64,000 nucleotides of DNA from Actinomadura craniellae. GTDB lineage: Bacteria > Actinomycetota > Actinomycetes > Streptosporangiales > Streptosporangiaceae. The notes beneath the pieces were generated by a model. The model had not been told where the DNA came from, did not search any database, and saw nothing but the letters and a program-made list of their open reading frames with translations. Location of the stretch: assembly GCF_003289645.1 (NCBI RefSeq), contig NZ_QLYX01000015.1, positions 124,001 through 188,000 on the forward strand, written 5' to 3'. The translations under genes and the position numbers were made by a program. This document shows positions 9,612 to 18,578 of the stretch, piece by piece; positions within the stretch are counted from its first letter, which is position 1; the number at the start of each line of letters is the position of its first letter.

Positions 9612-10933
9612 CGTCCGGACAGGGTTGGGCGGTGGCCGTCTCGGCCGGGCTGGTCGTGCTGGCCGGTCTGCTGGCCAGTTTCGAGGCGGCGCTGACCCGG
9701 GTGTCCCGGGTCCGGGCCGAGGCGCTGGTCAAGGAGGGCCGGCGTGGGGCCGAGCGGCTGGCCGAGGTGGTCGCCGACCCGGCCCGCTACGTCAACCTGG
9801 CCCTGTTGCTGCGCACCGGGTGTGAGCTGGGCGCCACCGTCATCGTGGCCGACCTGTTCATCTCGTGGCTGGACGAGACCTGGCGGGCGTACCTGACGGC
9901 CGCCGTGGTGATGATCCTGGTGAGTTACGTGGCGGTCGGCGTCGCGCCGCGCACCCTCGGCCGCCAGCACGCCGACCACATCGCGCTGGCCGGCTCGGCG
10001 GTCATGCTTCCGGTGACCCGGGTGTTCGGGCCGCTGCCCCGGCTGCTGATCCTGCTGGGCAACGCGCTCACCCCCGGCAAGGGCTTCCGGGAGGGGCCCT
10101 TCGCCTCCGAGGCGGAGCTGCGCGACCTGGTCGACCTGGCCGAGCAGCGCAGCCTGATCGAGCCTGACGAGCGGGAGATGATCCACTCGGTCTTCGAGCT
10201 GGGTGACACGCTGGTCCGCGAGGTCATGGTGCCGCGGACCGACATCGTGTTCATCGAGCGCGGCAAGACGCTGCGGCAGGCGCTCTCGCTGGCGTTGCGC
10301 AGCGGCTTCTCCCGGATCCCGGTGGTCGGCGAGAACGAGGACGACGTGGTGGGCATCGCCTACCTCAAGGACGTCGCCCGGCGTGCCCACGAATACCGCG
10401 ACGGCGAGTCGGTGGAGCGGGTGGAGTCCGTCATGCGCCCGGCGACGTACGTGCCCGACAGCAAGCCCATCGACGAACTGCTCCGCGAGATGCAGGCCCG
10501 CCAGATCCACCTGGCCGTCGTGATAGACGAGTACGGCGGCACGGCCGGGCTGGTCACGATCGAGGACATCCTCGAAGAGATCGTCGGCGAGATCACCGAC
10601 GAGTACGACGTGGAGCCACCGCGGGTCGAGTGGCTGGCGGACGGGTCGGCCCGGGTGACGGCCCGGCTGCCCACCGAGGACCTCGCGGAACTGTTCGACG
10701 TGGAGATCGACGTGCCGGAGGTCGAGACCATCGGCGGGCTGCTGGCCTACGCCCTCGGCCGGGTCCCGATCGAGGGCTCCACGGCGACCGTGTCGGGGCT
10801 GGTGCTGACCGCCGAGACCATCGCCGGCCGCCGCAACCGGATCGGCACGGTCCTCGTCACCCGGCCCGTCACCGCAACGGAGCCGGAGCGGCCGGCCGCC
10901 GGGTCCGTCGCCGAGGATTTCCGGGATTCCTGA
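9608..10933 (+). CDS. CNNM/CorC-type transmembrane protein with CBS domains (hemolysin family)
   Basis: 441 residues from the ATG overlapping the ybeY stop. The N-terminal DUF21/CNNM domain (about 1-170) has hydrophobic segments ([40 protein letters not shown]). A paired CBS module follows (about 205-325) with [14 protein letters not shown] and [27 protein letters not shown]. The C-terminal CorC_HlyC domain ends the protein. Relatives are Mg2+/Co2+ efflux or transport regulators; the hemolysin name is historical. The position between ybeY and era is conserved. Confidence 0.92.
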   Translation: MTSGQGWAVAVSAGLVVLAGLLASFEAALTRVSRVRAEALVKEGRRGAERLAEVVADPARYVNLALLLRTGCELGATVIVADLFISWLDETWRAYLTAAVVMILVSYVAVGVAPRTLGRQHADHIALAGSAVMLPVTRVFGPLPRLLILLGNALTPGKGFREGPFASEAELRDLVDLAEQRSLIEPDEREMIHSVFELGDTLVREVMVPRTDIVFIERGKTLRQALSLALRSGFSRIPVVGENEDDVVGIAYLKDVARRAHEYRDGESVERVESVMRPATYVPDSKPIDELLREMQARQIHLAVVIDEYGGTAGLVTIEDILEEIVGEITDEYDVEPPRVEWLADGSARVTARLPTEDLAELFDVEIDVPEVETIGGLLAYALGRVPIEGSTATVSGLVLTAETIAGRRNRIGTVLVTRPVTATEPERPAAGSVAEDFRDS

Positions 10934-10943
10934 CCCGCGCGGG

Positions 10944-11276
10944 TCAGAGGGTGGCGCGCAGGGTGCCGTCGGGGGCGGCGACCAGGATGGGGGCCTGGCC
11001 GCCGAGGTCGTGAACCGCGGCGACGTCGATCTCGGCGGCGGTGCCCGTGGTGGTCACCAGGGCGGCGGCCTCCAGGCCCTCCGCGCCGCTCGCCGCCGCC
11101 ACGGCCACCGCCAGTCGCAGTGCCGACAGCTTCAGCGACGGCAGATCGACGGTCGTGGCGGAGTAGGTCCGCCCCATGGTGTCGCGCACCGCCGCCCCCT
11201 CGAGCGCGCCGGTGCGCGCCCGCGCCGCCCGGGCCAGGGTGATGATCTTGGCGTCCTCGGCAATGATCTCGCTCAC
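10944..11276 (-). CDS. Cytidine-deaminase-like protein lacking zinc ligands
   Basis: 110 residues with a cytidine-deaminase-like fold pattern: N-terminal helix EDAKIITLARAARARTGALEGAAVRD, then GRTYSATTVDLPSLKLSALRLAVAVAAASG. In active enzymes the HAE motif occupies the SLKLSA region and a PCxxC follows; neither is present and the protein has no cysteine at all. It is therefore probably a catalytically dead or repurposed homologue. Its place between the CNNM gene and era is typical for actinobacteria, although here it is on the opposite strand. A TAGGCT box 6 nt before the GTG suggests leaderless expression. Confidence 0.8.
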   Translation of the reverse strand: MSEIIAEDAKIITLARAARARTGALEGAAVRDTMGRTYSATTVDLPSLKLSALRLAVAVAAASGAEGLEAAALVTTTGTAAEIDVAAVHDLGGQAPILVAAPDGTLRATL

Positions 11277-11361
11277 GGCCCCAGCCTAGTGCCGCCCCGC
11301 CCGCCGGTGCCCTGGCCGGCCGCTGGACCGTCCGATCCCGCGAGTAGGCGACAATCAGGGA

Positions 11362-12294
11362 GTGACATCGCCGCAGACGACGCCCCAACGACCGGTCGAG
11401 GGCTTCCGCGCCGGGTTCGCCTGTTTCATCGGGCGGCCCAACGTGGGCAAGTCCACACTCATGAACGCCCTGGTGGGCTCGAAGGTGGCGATCACCAGCA
11501 GCCGGCCGCAGACCACCCGGCGGGCCATCCGCGGCATCGTGCACCGCGCGGACGCACAACTGATCGTGGTCGACACCCCAGGCCTGCACAAGCCGCGCAC
11601 ACTGCTCGGCGAGCGGCTCGACAGCCTGGTCCGCTCCACGCTGACCGAGGTCGACGCGATCGGGTTCTGCGTGCCGGCCGACCAGCCGATCGGCCCCGGC
11701 GACCGGTTCATCGCCCGGGAACTGGCCCAGGTCCGCCGGACCCCGACTCTCGCGATCGTCACCAAGACCGACCTGGCCACCAAGGAACAGGTGGCCGAGC
11801 AACTGCTACGGGTCGGCGAGCTGGGGGAGTTCGTCGACATCGTTCCGGTTTCGGCGGTGGACGGCTACCAGGTGGACCTGGTGGGCGACCTGCTGGTCTC
11901 GCACCTGCCCGAGGGGATGCCGCTGTACCCCGAGGGTGATCTCACCGACGAGCCCGAGCAGTTGCTGGTGGCCGAGCTGATCAGGGAGGCGGCGCTGGAG
12001 GGCGTGCGCGACGAGCTTCCGCACTCGATCGCCGTGGTCGTCGACGAGATGCTGCCGCGCCAGGACCGCCCCGATCTGGTGGACATCTACGCGCACGTCT
12101 TCGTGGAGCGGCCCAGCCAGAAGGCGATCGTGATCGGGACCAAGGGGAGCCGGCTGCGTGAGGTGGGCACCCGCGCCCGCCGGCAGATCGAGGCGCTGCT
12201 GGGCACCAAGGTCTTCCTGGACCTGCGGGTGTCGGTCGCCAAGGACTGGCAGCGCGACCCCAAGCAACTCCGCCGCCTGGGGTTCTACGACTGA
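11362..12294 (+). CDS. era: GTPase Era
   Basis: 310 residues. G1 GRPNVGKSTLMNALVG, G2/G3 SSRPQTTRRAIRG and DTPGLHKPRTLLGERLD, and G4 VTKTDL form the GTPase domain. The C-terminal KH domain contains EEMLPRQDRPDLVDIYAHVFVER-type sequence and GTKGSRLREVGTRARRQIEALLG. Era binds the 3' end of 16S rRNA and supports 30S assembly, fitting the nearby YbeY. It starts with GTG. The last 10 bp overlap the convergent membrane-protein gene. Confidence 0.96.
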   Translation: MTSPQTTPQRPVEGFRAGFACFIGRPNVGKSTLMNALVGSKVAITSSRPQTTRRAIRGIVHRADAQLIVVDTPGLHKPRTLLGERLDSLVRSTLTEVDAIGFCVPADQPIGPGDRFIARELAQVRRTPTLAIVTKTDLATKEQVAEQLLRVGELGEFVDIVPVSAVDGYQVDLVGDLLVSHLPEGMPLYPEGDLTDEPEQLLVAELIREAALEGVRDELPHSIAVVVDEMLPRQDRPDLVDIYAHVFVERPSQKAIVIGTKGSRLREVGTRARRQIEALLGTKVFLDLRVSVAKDWQRDPKQLRRLGFYD

Positions 12295-12884
12295 GCCGGC
12301 CGAGGTGGCTCGGTCGGCGGCTGGTCCGGCCGGGCGGGCTGCTCGGGGGATCGGTGGGTCATGGCGCCGGCCAGGCCGAGGCCGACGACCAGCAGTGACG
12401 TGGCCAGGGACGTCCACCAGCCGTAGCCGAGCGAGAGTTCGAAGCCATAGCTGCTCCCGGCGCTGAGACCGTCCCGCAGGCCGTTCAGCCGGAGCAGGAA
12501 GATCCCGCAGCAGACCGGGCCCAGCCCGGCCGGCGCCGCGGCGTACAGGCAGATCCGCGGGTCGGAGACGGCCAGCCCCCAGATCGCCAGGGCGATGACG
12601 AGCAGGGCGATGACGGGGATGAGCTGCCCGGTGCCGTCCGCCTCGACGCCCGCACGGCTGTAGCTGTACAGCCGGAACATCACCTCGGCGCGGATCCAGG
12701 GCAGGAAGCCCGAGACCAGCAGCACGCCGGCGGCGGCGACCATCGCGTAGTGCAGCGGGCTGCGCCCGGCCGGTGCGGGCGCGGTCGGTACGGGTGTCAC
12801 GGGAGCCGGCGCGGGCGCGTACTCCGGCGGGAGGAAGCGCGGCCGCTCCGGTGGGCCGTGATCCAGATCACCATGCTGGCTCAT
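12285..12884 (-). CDS. Hypothetical four-helix membrane protein
   Basis: 199 residues. A Pro/Ala-rich N-terminus (1-40) is followed by about four hydrophobic segments (YAMVAAAGVLLVSGFLPWI, LIPVIALLVIALAIWGLAV, AAAPAGLGPVCCGIFLL, WWTSLATSLLVVGLGLAGAM) and a polar Pro-rich tail. I do not recognise a named family. The ATG is preceded at exactly 6 nt by TAAAGT (12891-12896, complement), a good -10 box, so the transcript is probably leaderless. It is convergent with and overlaps era by 10 bp. Confidence 0.72.
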   Translation of the reverse strand: MSQHGDLDHGPPERPRFLPPEYAPAPAPVTPVPTAPAPAGRSPLHYAMVAAAGVLLVSGFLPWIRAEVMFRLYSYSRAGVEADGTGQLIPVIALLVIALAIWGLAVSDPRICLYAAAPAGLGPVCCGIFLLRLNGLRDGLSAGSSYGFELSLGYGWWTSLATSLLVVGLGLAGAMTHRSPEQPARPDQPPTEPPRPAQS

Positions 12885-13002
12885 GCGGCCACTTTAAGAG
12901 GTGGTGGCGGGCAGGATCCGGACCGCCCGCCCGGCAGAATCGGTCATGGCGATCTTCAGGGCTCGGTACGTTGGTTTAAGGCATGTTTGGGGGGAGACTT
13001 CG

Positions 13003-13614
13003 GTGTTGCTGATTTTCGGGCTGTCGGTGTTCTTCCGCACCATCGACGAAGGCACCTTCCACTGCCACCGGTGCGGCGGTGACCGCGCGTACCGCCGGCG
13101 GGCCGGCCGCCGCTGGTTCACCCTGTTCTTCCTGCCGGTGATTCCGCTCGGCCGGGTCGGCGAGGTGATCGAGTGCCGCACCTGCCGGGCCCGGTTCCAG
13201 GCCTCGGTGCTGCGGCTGCCGACCGCGCACGAGATGGCCGCCGCCCTGCCGGCCGGGATGCGGGCCGCGGTGGGGCTGGTGCTCCGCGCGGGCGACCCGA
13301 CCGACCCGGCGACCCGGCGCCGGGCCGTCGAGGCCGTCCGCGGGTACGGCGAGCACAACTACGACGACTCCGCCGTCGAGGCCGACCTGCGGCTGCGGGA
13401 GGAGTTCCTCGACGAGGAGGTGACGCGGGCCGGCGGCCAGCTCACCGTCGAGGCCCGGGAGTGGTTCCTGGCCCAGGTGGTCCGCGTCGCCCTGGCCGAC
13501 GGCGGGCTGAGCGACGCGGAGCGGCAGGCGCTGCACCGGGTGGCCGGCGACCTGGGCCTCTCCCCGGCGCACGCGCTGGGCGTGATCGTGACGACCGAGG
13601 GCGCGGCACGGTGA
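13003..13614 (+). CDS. Zinc-ribbon and TerB-like domain protein
   Basis: 203 residues from the GTG at 13003, chosen because of the GGGGGGAG ribosome site 6-8 nt before it and because the family begins LLIFGLSVFFRT. Residues 15-65 form a zinc ribbon with FHCHRCGGDRAYRR and VIECRTCRARF, flanking a short hydrophobic FTLFFLPVIPLG. The C-terminal half contains EEVTRAGGQLTVEAREWFL and VALADGGLSDAERQALHRVA, matching TerB/DjlA-like helical bundles. The role is unknown; TerB domains occur in metal and stress proteins. Its stop overlaps the next start by 4 bp. Confidence 0.78.
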   Translation: MLLIFGLSVFFRTIDEGTFHCHRCGGDRAYRRRAGRRWFTLFFLPVIPLGRVGEVIECRTCRARFQASVLRLPTAHEMAAALPAGMRAAVGLVLRAGDPTDPATRRRAVEAVRGYGEHNYDDSAVEADLRLREEFLDEEVTRAGGQLTVEAREWFLAQVVRVALADGGLSDAERQALHRVAGDLGLSPAHALGVIVTTEGAAR

Positions 13615-14375
13615 CCGGGCGTCCCGGCACGGCCCTGGTGCGGCGGCCCGGACCGCGGGTGGCCGAGGGCATCGTGACCCACGTCGAACGCCGGCCGGTC
13701 GATGCCGTGCTGGCGTATCGTCAGCACGACGCGTACATCGCGGCGCTTGCGGCGGCCGGCTGGCGGATCCACCCGGTGGACGCGGCCGACGACCTGCCTG
13801 ACGCGCCCTTCGTTGAGGACACGGTGGTGGTCTGCGGCGATCTCGCGGTGCTGGCCCGGCCGGGCGTCGAATCCCGCGTCCCCGAGGTGGCCGGAACGGA
13901 GAAGGCCGTCCGCGACCTGGGTCTGGACGTGTGCCGGGTCGAGCCGCCCGGCACGCTGGAGGGCGGCGACGTGCTCCAGGTCGGCGACACGGTGTACGTG
14001 GGGCGTTCGGCGCGTACCGACCACGACGCGATCTGCCAGCTCGGCGCGCTGCTGAACCGCCGGGTGGTCGCCGTGGACGTGCGCGGGTGCCTGCACCTCA
14101 AGAGCGCGATGACCGCGCTGCCCGACGGGTCGCTGATCGGGCTGCCAGACCTGGTCGACACCACCGTCCTGCCGTATCTTCAGGTGGTTCCCGAGCCCAC
14201 CGGCGCGCACGTGGTGGTGCTGGGCGACGACCACGCGCTGCTGGCGGCCTCCGCGCCCCGCACCGCCGCGCTGCTGCGCTCGGACGGCTACCAGGTCACC
14301 ACGGTCGACATCAGCGAATTCGAGGCCCTGGACGGTTGCGTCACCTGCCTGTCGGTTCTCGTGCCCGGCCGCTGA
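13611..14375 (+). CDS. ddaH: Dimethylargininase-type amidinohydrolase (DDAH)
   Basis: 254 residues from the GTG at 13611, which overlaps the stop of the preceding gene. The sequence follows the DDAH family: ALVRRPGPRVAEGIVTH, FVEDTVVVCGDLAVLARPG, GTLEGGDVLQVGDTVYVG, the catalytic-His segment GCLHLKSAMTALPDG and the catalytic-Cys segment ALDGCVTCLSVLVPGR. DDAH hydrolyses N-methylated arginines to citrulline and methylamines; some relatives act on arginine. It lies directly upstream of a urea transporter, which fits use of guanidino nitrogen, though it has its own coupling to the zinc-ribbon gene. Confidence 0.9.
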   Translation: MTGRPGTALVRRPGPRVAEGIVTHVERRPVDAVLAYRQHDAYIAALAAAGWRIHPVDAADDLPDAPFVEDTVVVCGDLAVLARPGVESRVPEVAGTEKAVRDLGLDVCRVEPPGTLEGGDVLQVGDTVYVGRSARTDHDAICQLGALLNRRVVAVDVRGCLHLKSAMTALPDGSLIGLPDLVDTTVLPYLQVVPEPTGAHVVVLGDDHALLAASAPRTAALLRSDGYQVTTVDISEFEALDGCVTCLSVLVPGR

Positions 14376-14400
14376 CACCGTTTCTCGACCGTTCCAACCG

Positions 14401-14427
14401 CTCACCGGCGACGATATGCGCGGTGAG
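14401..14427 (+). terminator. Weak hairpin after ddaH
   Basis: CTCACCG (14401-14407) can pair with CGGTGAG (14421-14427) around a 13-nt loop. No T-run follows, so this is only a possible terminator for the 13.0-14.4 kb transcript. Confidence 0.3.
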
Positions 14428-14442
14428 GGTTTGGTAAAGCAC

Positions 14443-14494
14443 TGTTCACATATCGGATGATTGGCGGAAATATCATTCCGCGAACTTGTTCACA
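14443..14494 (+). repeat. Direct repeat TGTTCACA pair upstream of urtA
   Basis: TGTTCACA occurs at 14443-14450 and again at 14487-14494, start to start 44 bp apart, in the unusually AT-rich leader of urtA. The repeats may be operator half-sites. They do not match the GlnR consensus well. Confidence 0.4.
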
Positions 14495-14521
14495 GAAAAC
14501 GAAGGCGGCGGGGGCCTCTCT

Positions 14522-15760
14522 GTGAGGAGTGAACAGTTGCGGAAAGCATTCCTGCGTCGTATGGCAGCATTGGCGATTTTGCCGTCGATGCTACTCACCG
14601 CCTGCGGTGGAGAATCAGGAGAAAATGCGTCCGGGGGAGCGGACGGAAACACCATCAAGGTCGGACTGCTGCACTCGCTCAGCGGCACGATGGCGATCAG
14701 TGAGGTCACCGTCCGGGACGCCGAGCTGCTCGCCATCGAGGAGATCAACGCCGCCGGCGGCGTCCTCGGCAAGAAGCTCCAGCCCGTCGTGGAGGACGGG
14801 GCGTCCGACTGGCCCACCTTCGCGCAGAAGGCCCAGAAGCTCATCAGGAAGGACAAGGTCGCGACGGTGTTCGGCGGCTGGACCTCGGCCAGCCGCAAGG
14901 CCATGCTCCCGGTCTTCGAACGCAACAAGGCGCTGCTGTGGTACCCGGTCCAGTACGAGGGGCTGGAGAGCTCGCCGTACATCTTCTACACCGGGGCGAC
15001 CACCAACCAGCAGATCGTCCCGGGCCTCGACTACCTCAAGGAAAAGGGCAAGAAGAAGGTCTTCCTGGTCGGCAGCGACTACGTCTTCCCGCGCACCGCG
15101 AACAAAATCATCAAGGCCTACGCAAAGGCCAACGGAATGGAGATTCTGGGCGAGGAGTACACCCCGCTGGGGCACACCGAATACAGCACGCTCGTCAATA
15201 AGATCGCCCAAGCAAAGCCGGACGCGGTGTTCAACACCCTCAACGGTGACAGCAATGTGGCCTTCTTCAAGCAATTGAAGAGCGCCGGCATCACGGCCGC
15301 CCAGATGCCCGTCATGTCGGTGAGCGTCGCCGAGGAGGAAGTCGGCGGGATCGGCATCGACAACATCGTCGGCCACCCGGTGGCCTGGAACTACTACCAG
15401 ACCACCCCGGGCGCGGCCAACGAGAAGTTCGTCAAGGCCTTCAAGGCCAAGTACGGCGCCAAGAAGGTCACCTCCGACCCGATGGAGGCCGGTTACAACG
15501 CCGTCTACCTGTGGGCCGAGGCCGTCAAGAAGGCCGGCAGCACCGACGTCGCGGCGGTGAAGAAGGCCGCCGGCGGGATCGCGCTGGAACGTCCCGAGGG
15601 CCTGGTCACCATCGACGGCAGCAACCAGCACATGTACAAGACCGCCCGGATCGGCGTCATCCAGCCGGACGGCCTGATCAAGGAGGTCTGGAACTCCGGC
15701 AAGCCGATCAAGCCGGACCCGTACCTCAAGACCTACCCCTGGGCCACCGGCCTGTCCTGA
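14522..15760 (+). CDS. urtA: Urea ABC transporter substrate-binding lipoprotein UrtA
   Basis: 412 residues from the GTG at 14522. A lipoprotein signal peptide is visible ([18 protein letters not shown], lipobox LTAC). The mature protein matches Urt[65 protein letters not shown] and [11 protein letters not shown]-like [16 protein letters not shown]. It captures urea (and short amides) outside the membrane and passes it to UrtBC. It leads the urtABCDE operon; a 105-bp gap separates it from urtB. Confidence 0.94.
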   Translation: MRSEQLRKAFLRRMAALAILPSMLLTACGGESGENASGGADGNTIKVGLLHSLSGTMAISEVTVRDAELLAIEEINAAGGVLGKKLQPVVEDGASDWPTFAQKAQKLIRKDKVATVFGGWTSASRKAMLPVFERNKALLWYPVQYEGLESSPYIFYTGATTNQQIVPGLDYLKEKGKKKVFLVGSDYVFPRTANKIIKAYAKANGMEILGEEYTPLGHTEYSTLVNKIAQAKPDAVFNTLNGDSNVAFFKQLKSAGITAAQMPVMSVSVAEEEVGGIGIDNIVGHPVAWNYYQTTPGAANEKFVKAFKAKYGAKKVTSDPMEAGYNAVYLWAEAVKKAGSTDVAAVKKAAGGIALERPEGLVTIDGSNQHMYKTARIGVIQPDGLIKEVWNSGKPIKPDPYLKTYPWATGLS

Positions 15761-15865
15761 CCCTGTCCTGACTGTGGGTGCACGGTCCGCGCGCGACGGG
15801 GCGCGCGGGCCGTGCCACGGCGTATCACCGGCGGCCGAGAAGGCCGCGAAGCCCCGGAGGCGGCA

Positions 15866-16744
15866 GTGGAATCCCTGTTCAACCAATTGCCGATCGGCCT
15901 GAGCATCGCCGCGGTGCTCCTGCTGATCGCGCTGGGCCTCACCTTCACGTTCGGCCAGATGGGCGTGATCAACATGGCCCACGGCGAGTTCATCATGGCC
16001 GGTGCGTACACGGCCTACATGCTTCAGGACCTGACCGGCACCCAGGCGGTCGCGGTGGCCCTGCCCGTGGCGTTCGTCGTCGCGGGCGCCATGGGCTGGC
16101 TGCTGGAACGGCTGGCGATCCGGCACTTCTACGGCCGGCCGCTGGACACCCTGCTGCTCACCTGGGGGGTGAGCCTGGTGCTCCAGCAGGCGGCGCGCGA
16201 CATCTTCGGCGCCCCCAACGTCCAGGTCGTCGCGCCCTCGTGGCTGTCGGGCGGGGTGGAGATGTTCGGCTCCAACCTGCCCTACGCCCGGCTGTTCATC
16301 ATGGCGCTGGCGATCATCTGCGTGATCGCGATCTGGGCGTACATGAACCGTTCCCGGCAGGGCCGCAGGATGCGCGCGGTCATGCAGAACCGCGAACTGG
16401 CCGGATGCAGCGGGGTCGACACCGAGCGCGTCGACCAGCTCACGTTCTTCATCGGCTCCGGGCTGGCCGGGGTCGCGGGTGTGGCGCTGACGCTGATCGG
16501 CCCGGTCGGCCCCAACCTCGGCACCTACTACATCGTCGACGCCTTCCTGGTGGTCGTGGCCGGCGGGCTCGGGCAGCTGCGCGGCGCCGTGATCGCCGCG
16601 GTCGCGCTCGGCCTGCTCAACTCCTACGCGGAGTTCTGGACCGACGCGAGCCTGGCCAAGGTGATCGTGTTCGCCGCGATCATCGCCTTCCTGCAGTTCC
16701 GGCCGCAGGGTCTGTTCGTCCTTCGATCGAGGGCTCTCACATGA
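15866..16744 (+). CDS. urtB: Urea ABC transporter permease UrtB
   Basis: 292 residues from the GTG at 15866, set by GGAGG at 15856-15860; the frame is open 54 bp further but without a ribosome site. It is a LivH-type permease with about eight hydrophobic segments, the UrtB hallmark GQMGVINMAHGEFIMAGAYTAY and the C-terminal AGGLGQLRGAVIAAVALGLLNSYAEFWTDASLAKV. It pairs with UrtC to form the channel. Its stop overlaps the urtC start by 4 bp. Confidence 0.93.
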   Translation: MESLFNQLPIGLSIAAVLLLIALGLTFTFGQMGVINMAHGEFIMAGAYTAYMLQDLTGTQAVAVALPVAFVVAGAMGWLLERLAIRHFYGRPLDTLLLTWGVSLVLQQAARDIFGAPNVQVVAPSWLSGGVEMFGSNLPYARLFIMALAIICVIAIWAYMNRSRQGRRMRAVMQNRELAGCSGVDTERVDQLTFFIGSGLAGVAGVALTLIGPVGPNLGTYYIVDAFLVVVAGGLGQLRGAVIAAVALGLLNSYAEFWTDASLAKVIVFAAIIAFLQFRPQGLFVLRSRALT

Positions 16745-17835
16745 GCGAAAAACTCCGCGGCTACGGCCTGTTCGCGCTCGTCGCCCTGCTCCTGCTGGTG
16801 GTCGCCCCGCTGGTGCTGCCGCCGTTCCGGCTGGACGAGCTGGCCAAGTACCTGTGCTTCGCGATCGTCGCCCTGGGCATCGGCCTGGCCTGGGGCCAGG
16901 GCGGCATGCTGACCCTCGGCCAGGGCGTCTTCTTCGGCCTCGGCGGCTACGCGATGGGGATGTACCTCAAGCTGCACGACGCCGGGCCCGGCGGGCTGCC
17001 CGACTTCATGGAGTGGAGCGGGGTCGAGACGCTGCCGGCGTTCTGGAAGCCGTTCGCCAACCCGGTGGTGGCGCTGGCCGCGGTGGTGCTCGTGCCGGTC
17101 GCGGTGGCCCTGCTGCTCGGCACCCTGGTGTTCCGGCAGCGGGTGCGCGGCGCGTACTTCGCCATCCTCAGCCAGGCGCTGGCCGCCGCCTTCGTGATCC
17201 TGCTCGTCGGGCAGCAGGGCCTGACCGGCGGCACCAACGGGCTCACCAACTTCTACGACATCTTCGGGCAGGACCCCGAGGCCGAGAGCACCCAGCGGTC
17301 GATGTACTTCGTCACCGCGCTGGTGCTCGGGGTGCTCTACCTGGGCGCCCGGCAACTGGTGAAGAGCCGGTTCGGCCGGCTGCTGGTGGCCGTACGGGAC
17401 GGCGAGGACCGGGTGCGGTTCCTCGGCTACAACCCGGCCACGGTCAAGACGATCACCTTTGCGATCTCGGCGGGCATGGCGGGGCTGGCCGGGGCGCTGT
17501 TCGTGCCGGTCGTCGGCATCATCTCGCCGTCCCTGCTCGGCGTGGTGCCGTCGCTGGAACTGGTCGTGGCGGTGGCGATCGGCGGCCGGTACGCGCTGGC
17601 CGGCGCGATCCTCGGCGCGATCATCATGAACTACGCCAAGACCGGCTTCAGCGAGGAGTTCGCCGGCGGCTGGCTCTACCTGCAGGGCGCCCTGTTCATC
17701 CTGGTCATGACGCTGGCGCCGAAGGGCGCGATCGGCGTCTACCACCAGGCCCGGGACGCCCTCGCCCGGCGCCGCAGACCCCCCGCGGCCGAGGACGACG
17801 CCCCCGTACCGCAGAAGCAGGAGGTGCCGGCGTGA
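16741..17835 (+). CDS. urtC: Urea ABC transporter permease UrtC
   Basis: 364 residues from the ATG overlapping the urtB stop. It is a LivM-type permease with about ten hydrophobic segments. Landmarks are GIGLAWGQGGMLTLGQGVFFGLGGYAMGMYL, QQGLTGGTNGLTNF and the EAA-like SRFGRLLVAVRDGEDRVRFLGYNPATVK. A charged tail (RRRRPPAAEDDAPVPQKQ) ends the protein. It forms the heterodimeric membrane pore with UrtB. Confidence 0.93.
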   Translation: MSEKLRGYGLFALVALLLLVVAPLVLPPFRLDELAKYLCFAIVALGIGLAWGQGGMLTLGQGVFFGLGGYAMGMYLKLHDAGPGGLPDFMEWSGVETLPAFWKPFANPVVALAAVVLVPVAVALLLGTLVFRQRVRGAYFAILSQALAAAFVILLVGQQGLTGGTNGLTNFYDIFGQDPEAESTQRSMYFVTALVLGVLYLGARQLVKSRFGRLLVAVRDGEDRVRFLGYNPATVKTITFAISAGMAGLAGALFVPVVGIISPSLLGVVPSLELVVAVAIGGRYALAGAILGAIIMNYAKTGFSEEFAGGWLYLQGALFILVMTLAPKGAIGVYHQARDALARRRRPPAAEDDAPVPQKQEVPA

Positions 17836-18578
17836 GCGCACTGCTGGAGATCCGCGGGCTGGAGGTCGTCTTCGACGGCTTCCGGGCCATCGACGGGATC
17901 GACCTGACCGTCGACCAGGGGGAGCTGCGCTTCCTGATCGGCCCCAACGGGGCCGGCAAGACCACGCTCATCGACGTGATCACCGGGCTGACCCGGCCCG
18001 CCGCCGGGTCGGTGCGGTTCGGTGGCACCGAACTGGTCGGGCACAAGGAGCACAAGATCGTCCGGCTGGGCATCGGCCGCACGTTCCAGACCTCCGTGGT
18101 GTTCGAGGAACTGTCGGTGGTCGAGAACCTGGACCTGGCGGCGAGCTTCCGCCGGCCGCTGGCCGCGCTGCTGCGGCAGCGCAGGGGCGTCTCGGACACG
18201 GTCCGGGCGGCGCTGGAGACGATCGGGCTGACCGACCTGGCCGAGCGCCCGGCGGGCGTGCTCTCACACGGCCAGCGGCAGTGGCTGGAGATCGGCATGC
18301 TCATCGCCCAGGGACCGAAGCTGCTGCTGCTCGACGAGCCGGTGGCCGGCATGAGCAAGGACGAGCGGGAGCGCACCGGCGAACTGCTCACCGAGATCGC
18401 CAAGGACCACACGGTGATCGTGATCGAGCACGACATGGAGTTCCTGCGCCGGTACGCCTCCCAGGTCACGGTCCTGCACGAGGGCACCGTGCTGGTGGAG
18501 GGCGACGTGGCCGCCGTGCAGGCCGACCCCCGGGTCCAGGAGGTCTACCTGGGCCGTTCCCGAGAGGACGCCGCGTGA
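17832..18578 (+). CDS. urtD: Urea ABC transporter ATP-binding protein UrtD
   Basis: 248 residues, LivG-like ATPase. Walker A GPNGAGKTTLIDVITG, Q-loop region GIGRTFQTSVVFEELSVVENL, signature LSHGQRQWLEIGMLIAQ, Walker B KLLLLDEPVAGMS and switch VIVIEHDMEFLR are all intact. The signature is the UrtD/LivG variant (LSHGQ). It starts with GTG, overlapping urtC by 4 bp. Confidence 0.95.
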   Translation: MSALLEIRGLEVVFDGFRAIDGIDLTVDQGELRFLIGPNGAGKTTLIDVITGLTRPAAGSVRFGGTELVGHKEHKIVRLGIGRTFQTSVVFEELSVVENLDLAASFRRPLAALLRQRRGVSDTVRAALETIGLTDLAERPAGVLSHGQRQWLEIGMLIAQGPKLLLLDEPVAGMSKDERERTGELLTEIAKDHTVIVIEHDMEFLRRYASQVTVLHEGTVLVEGDVAAVQADPRVQEVYLGRSREDAA

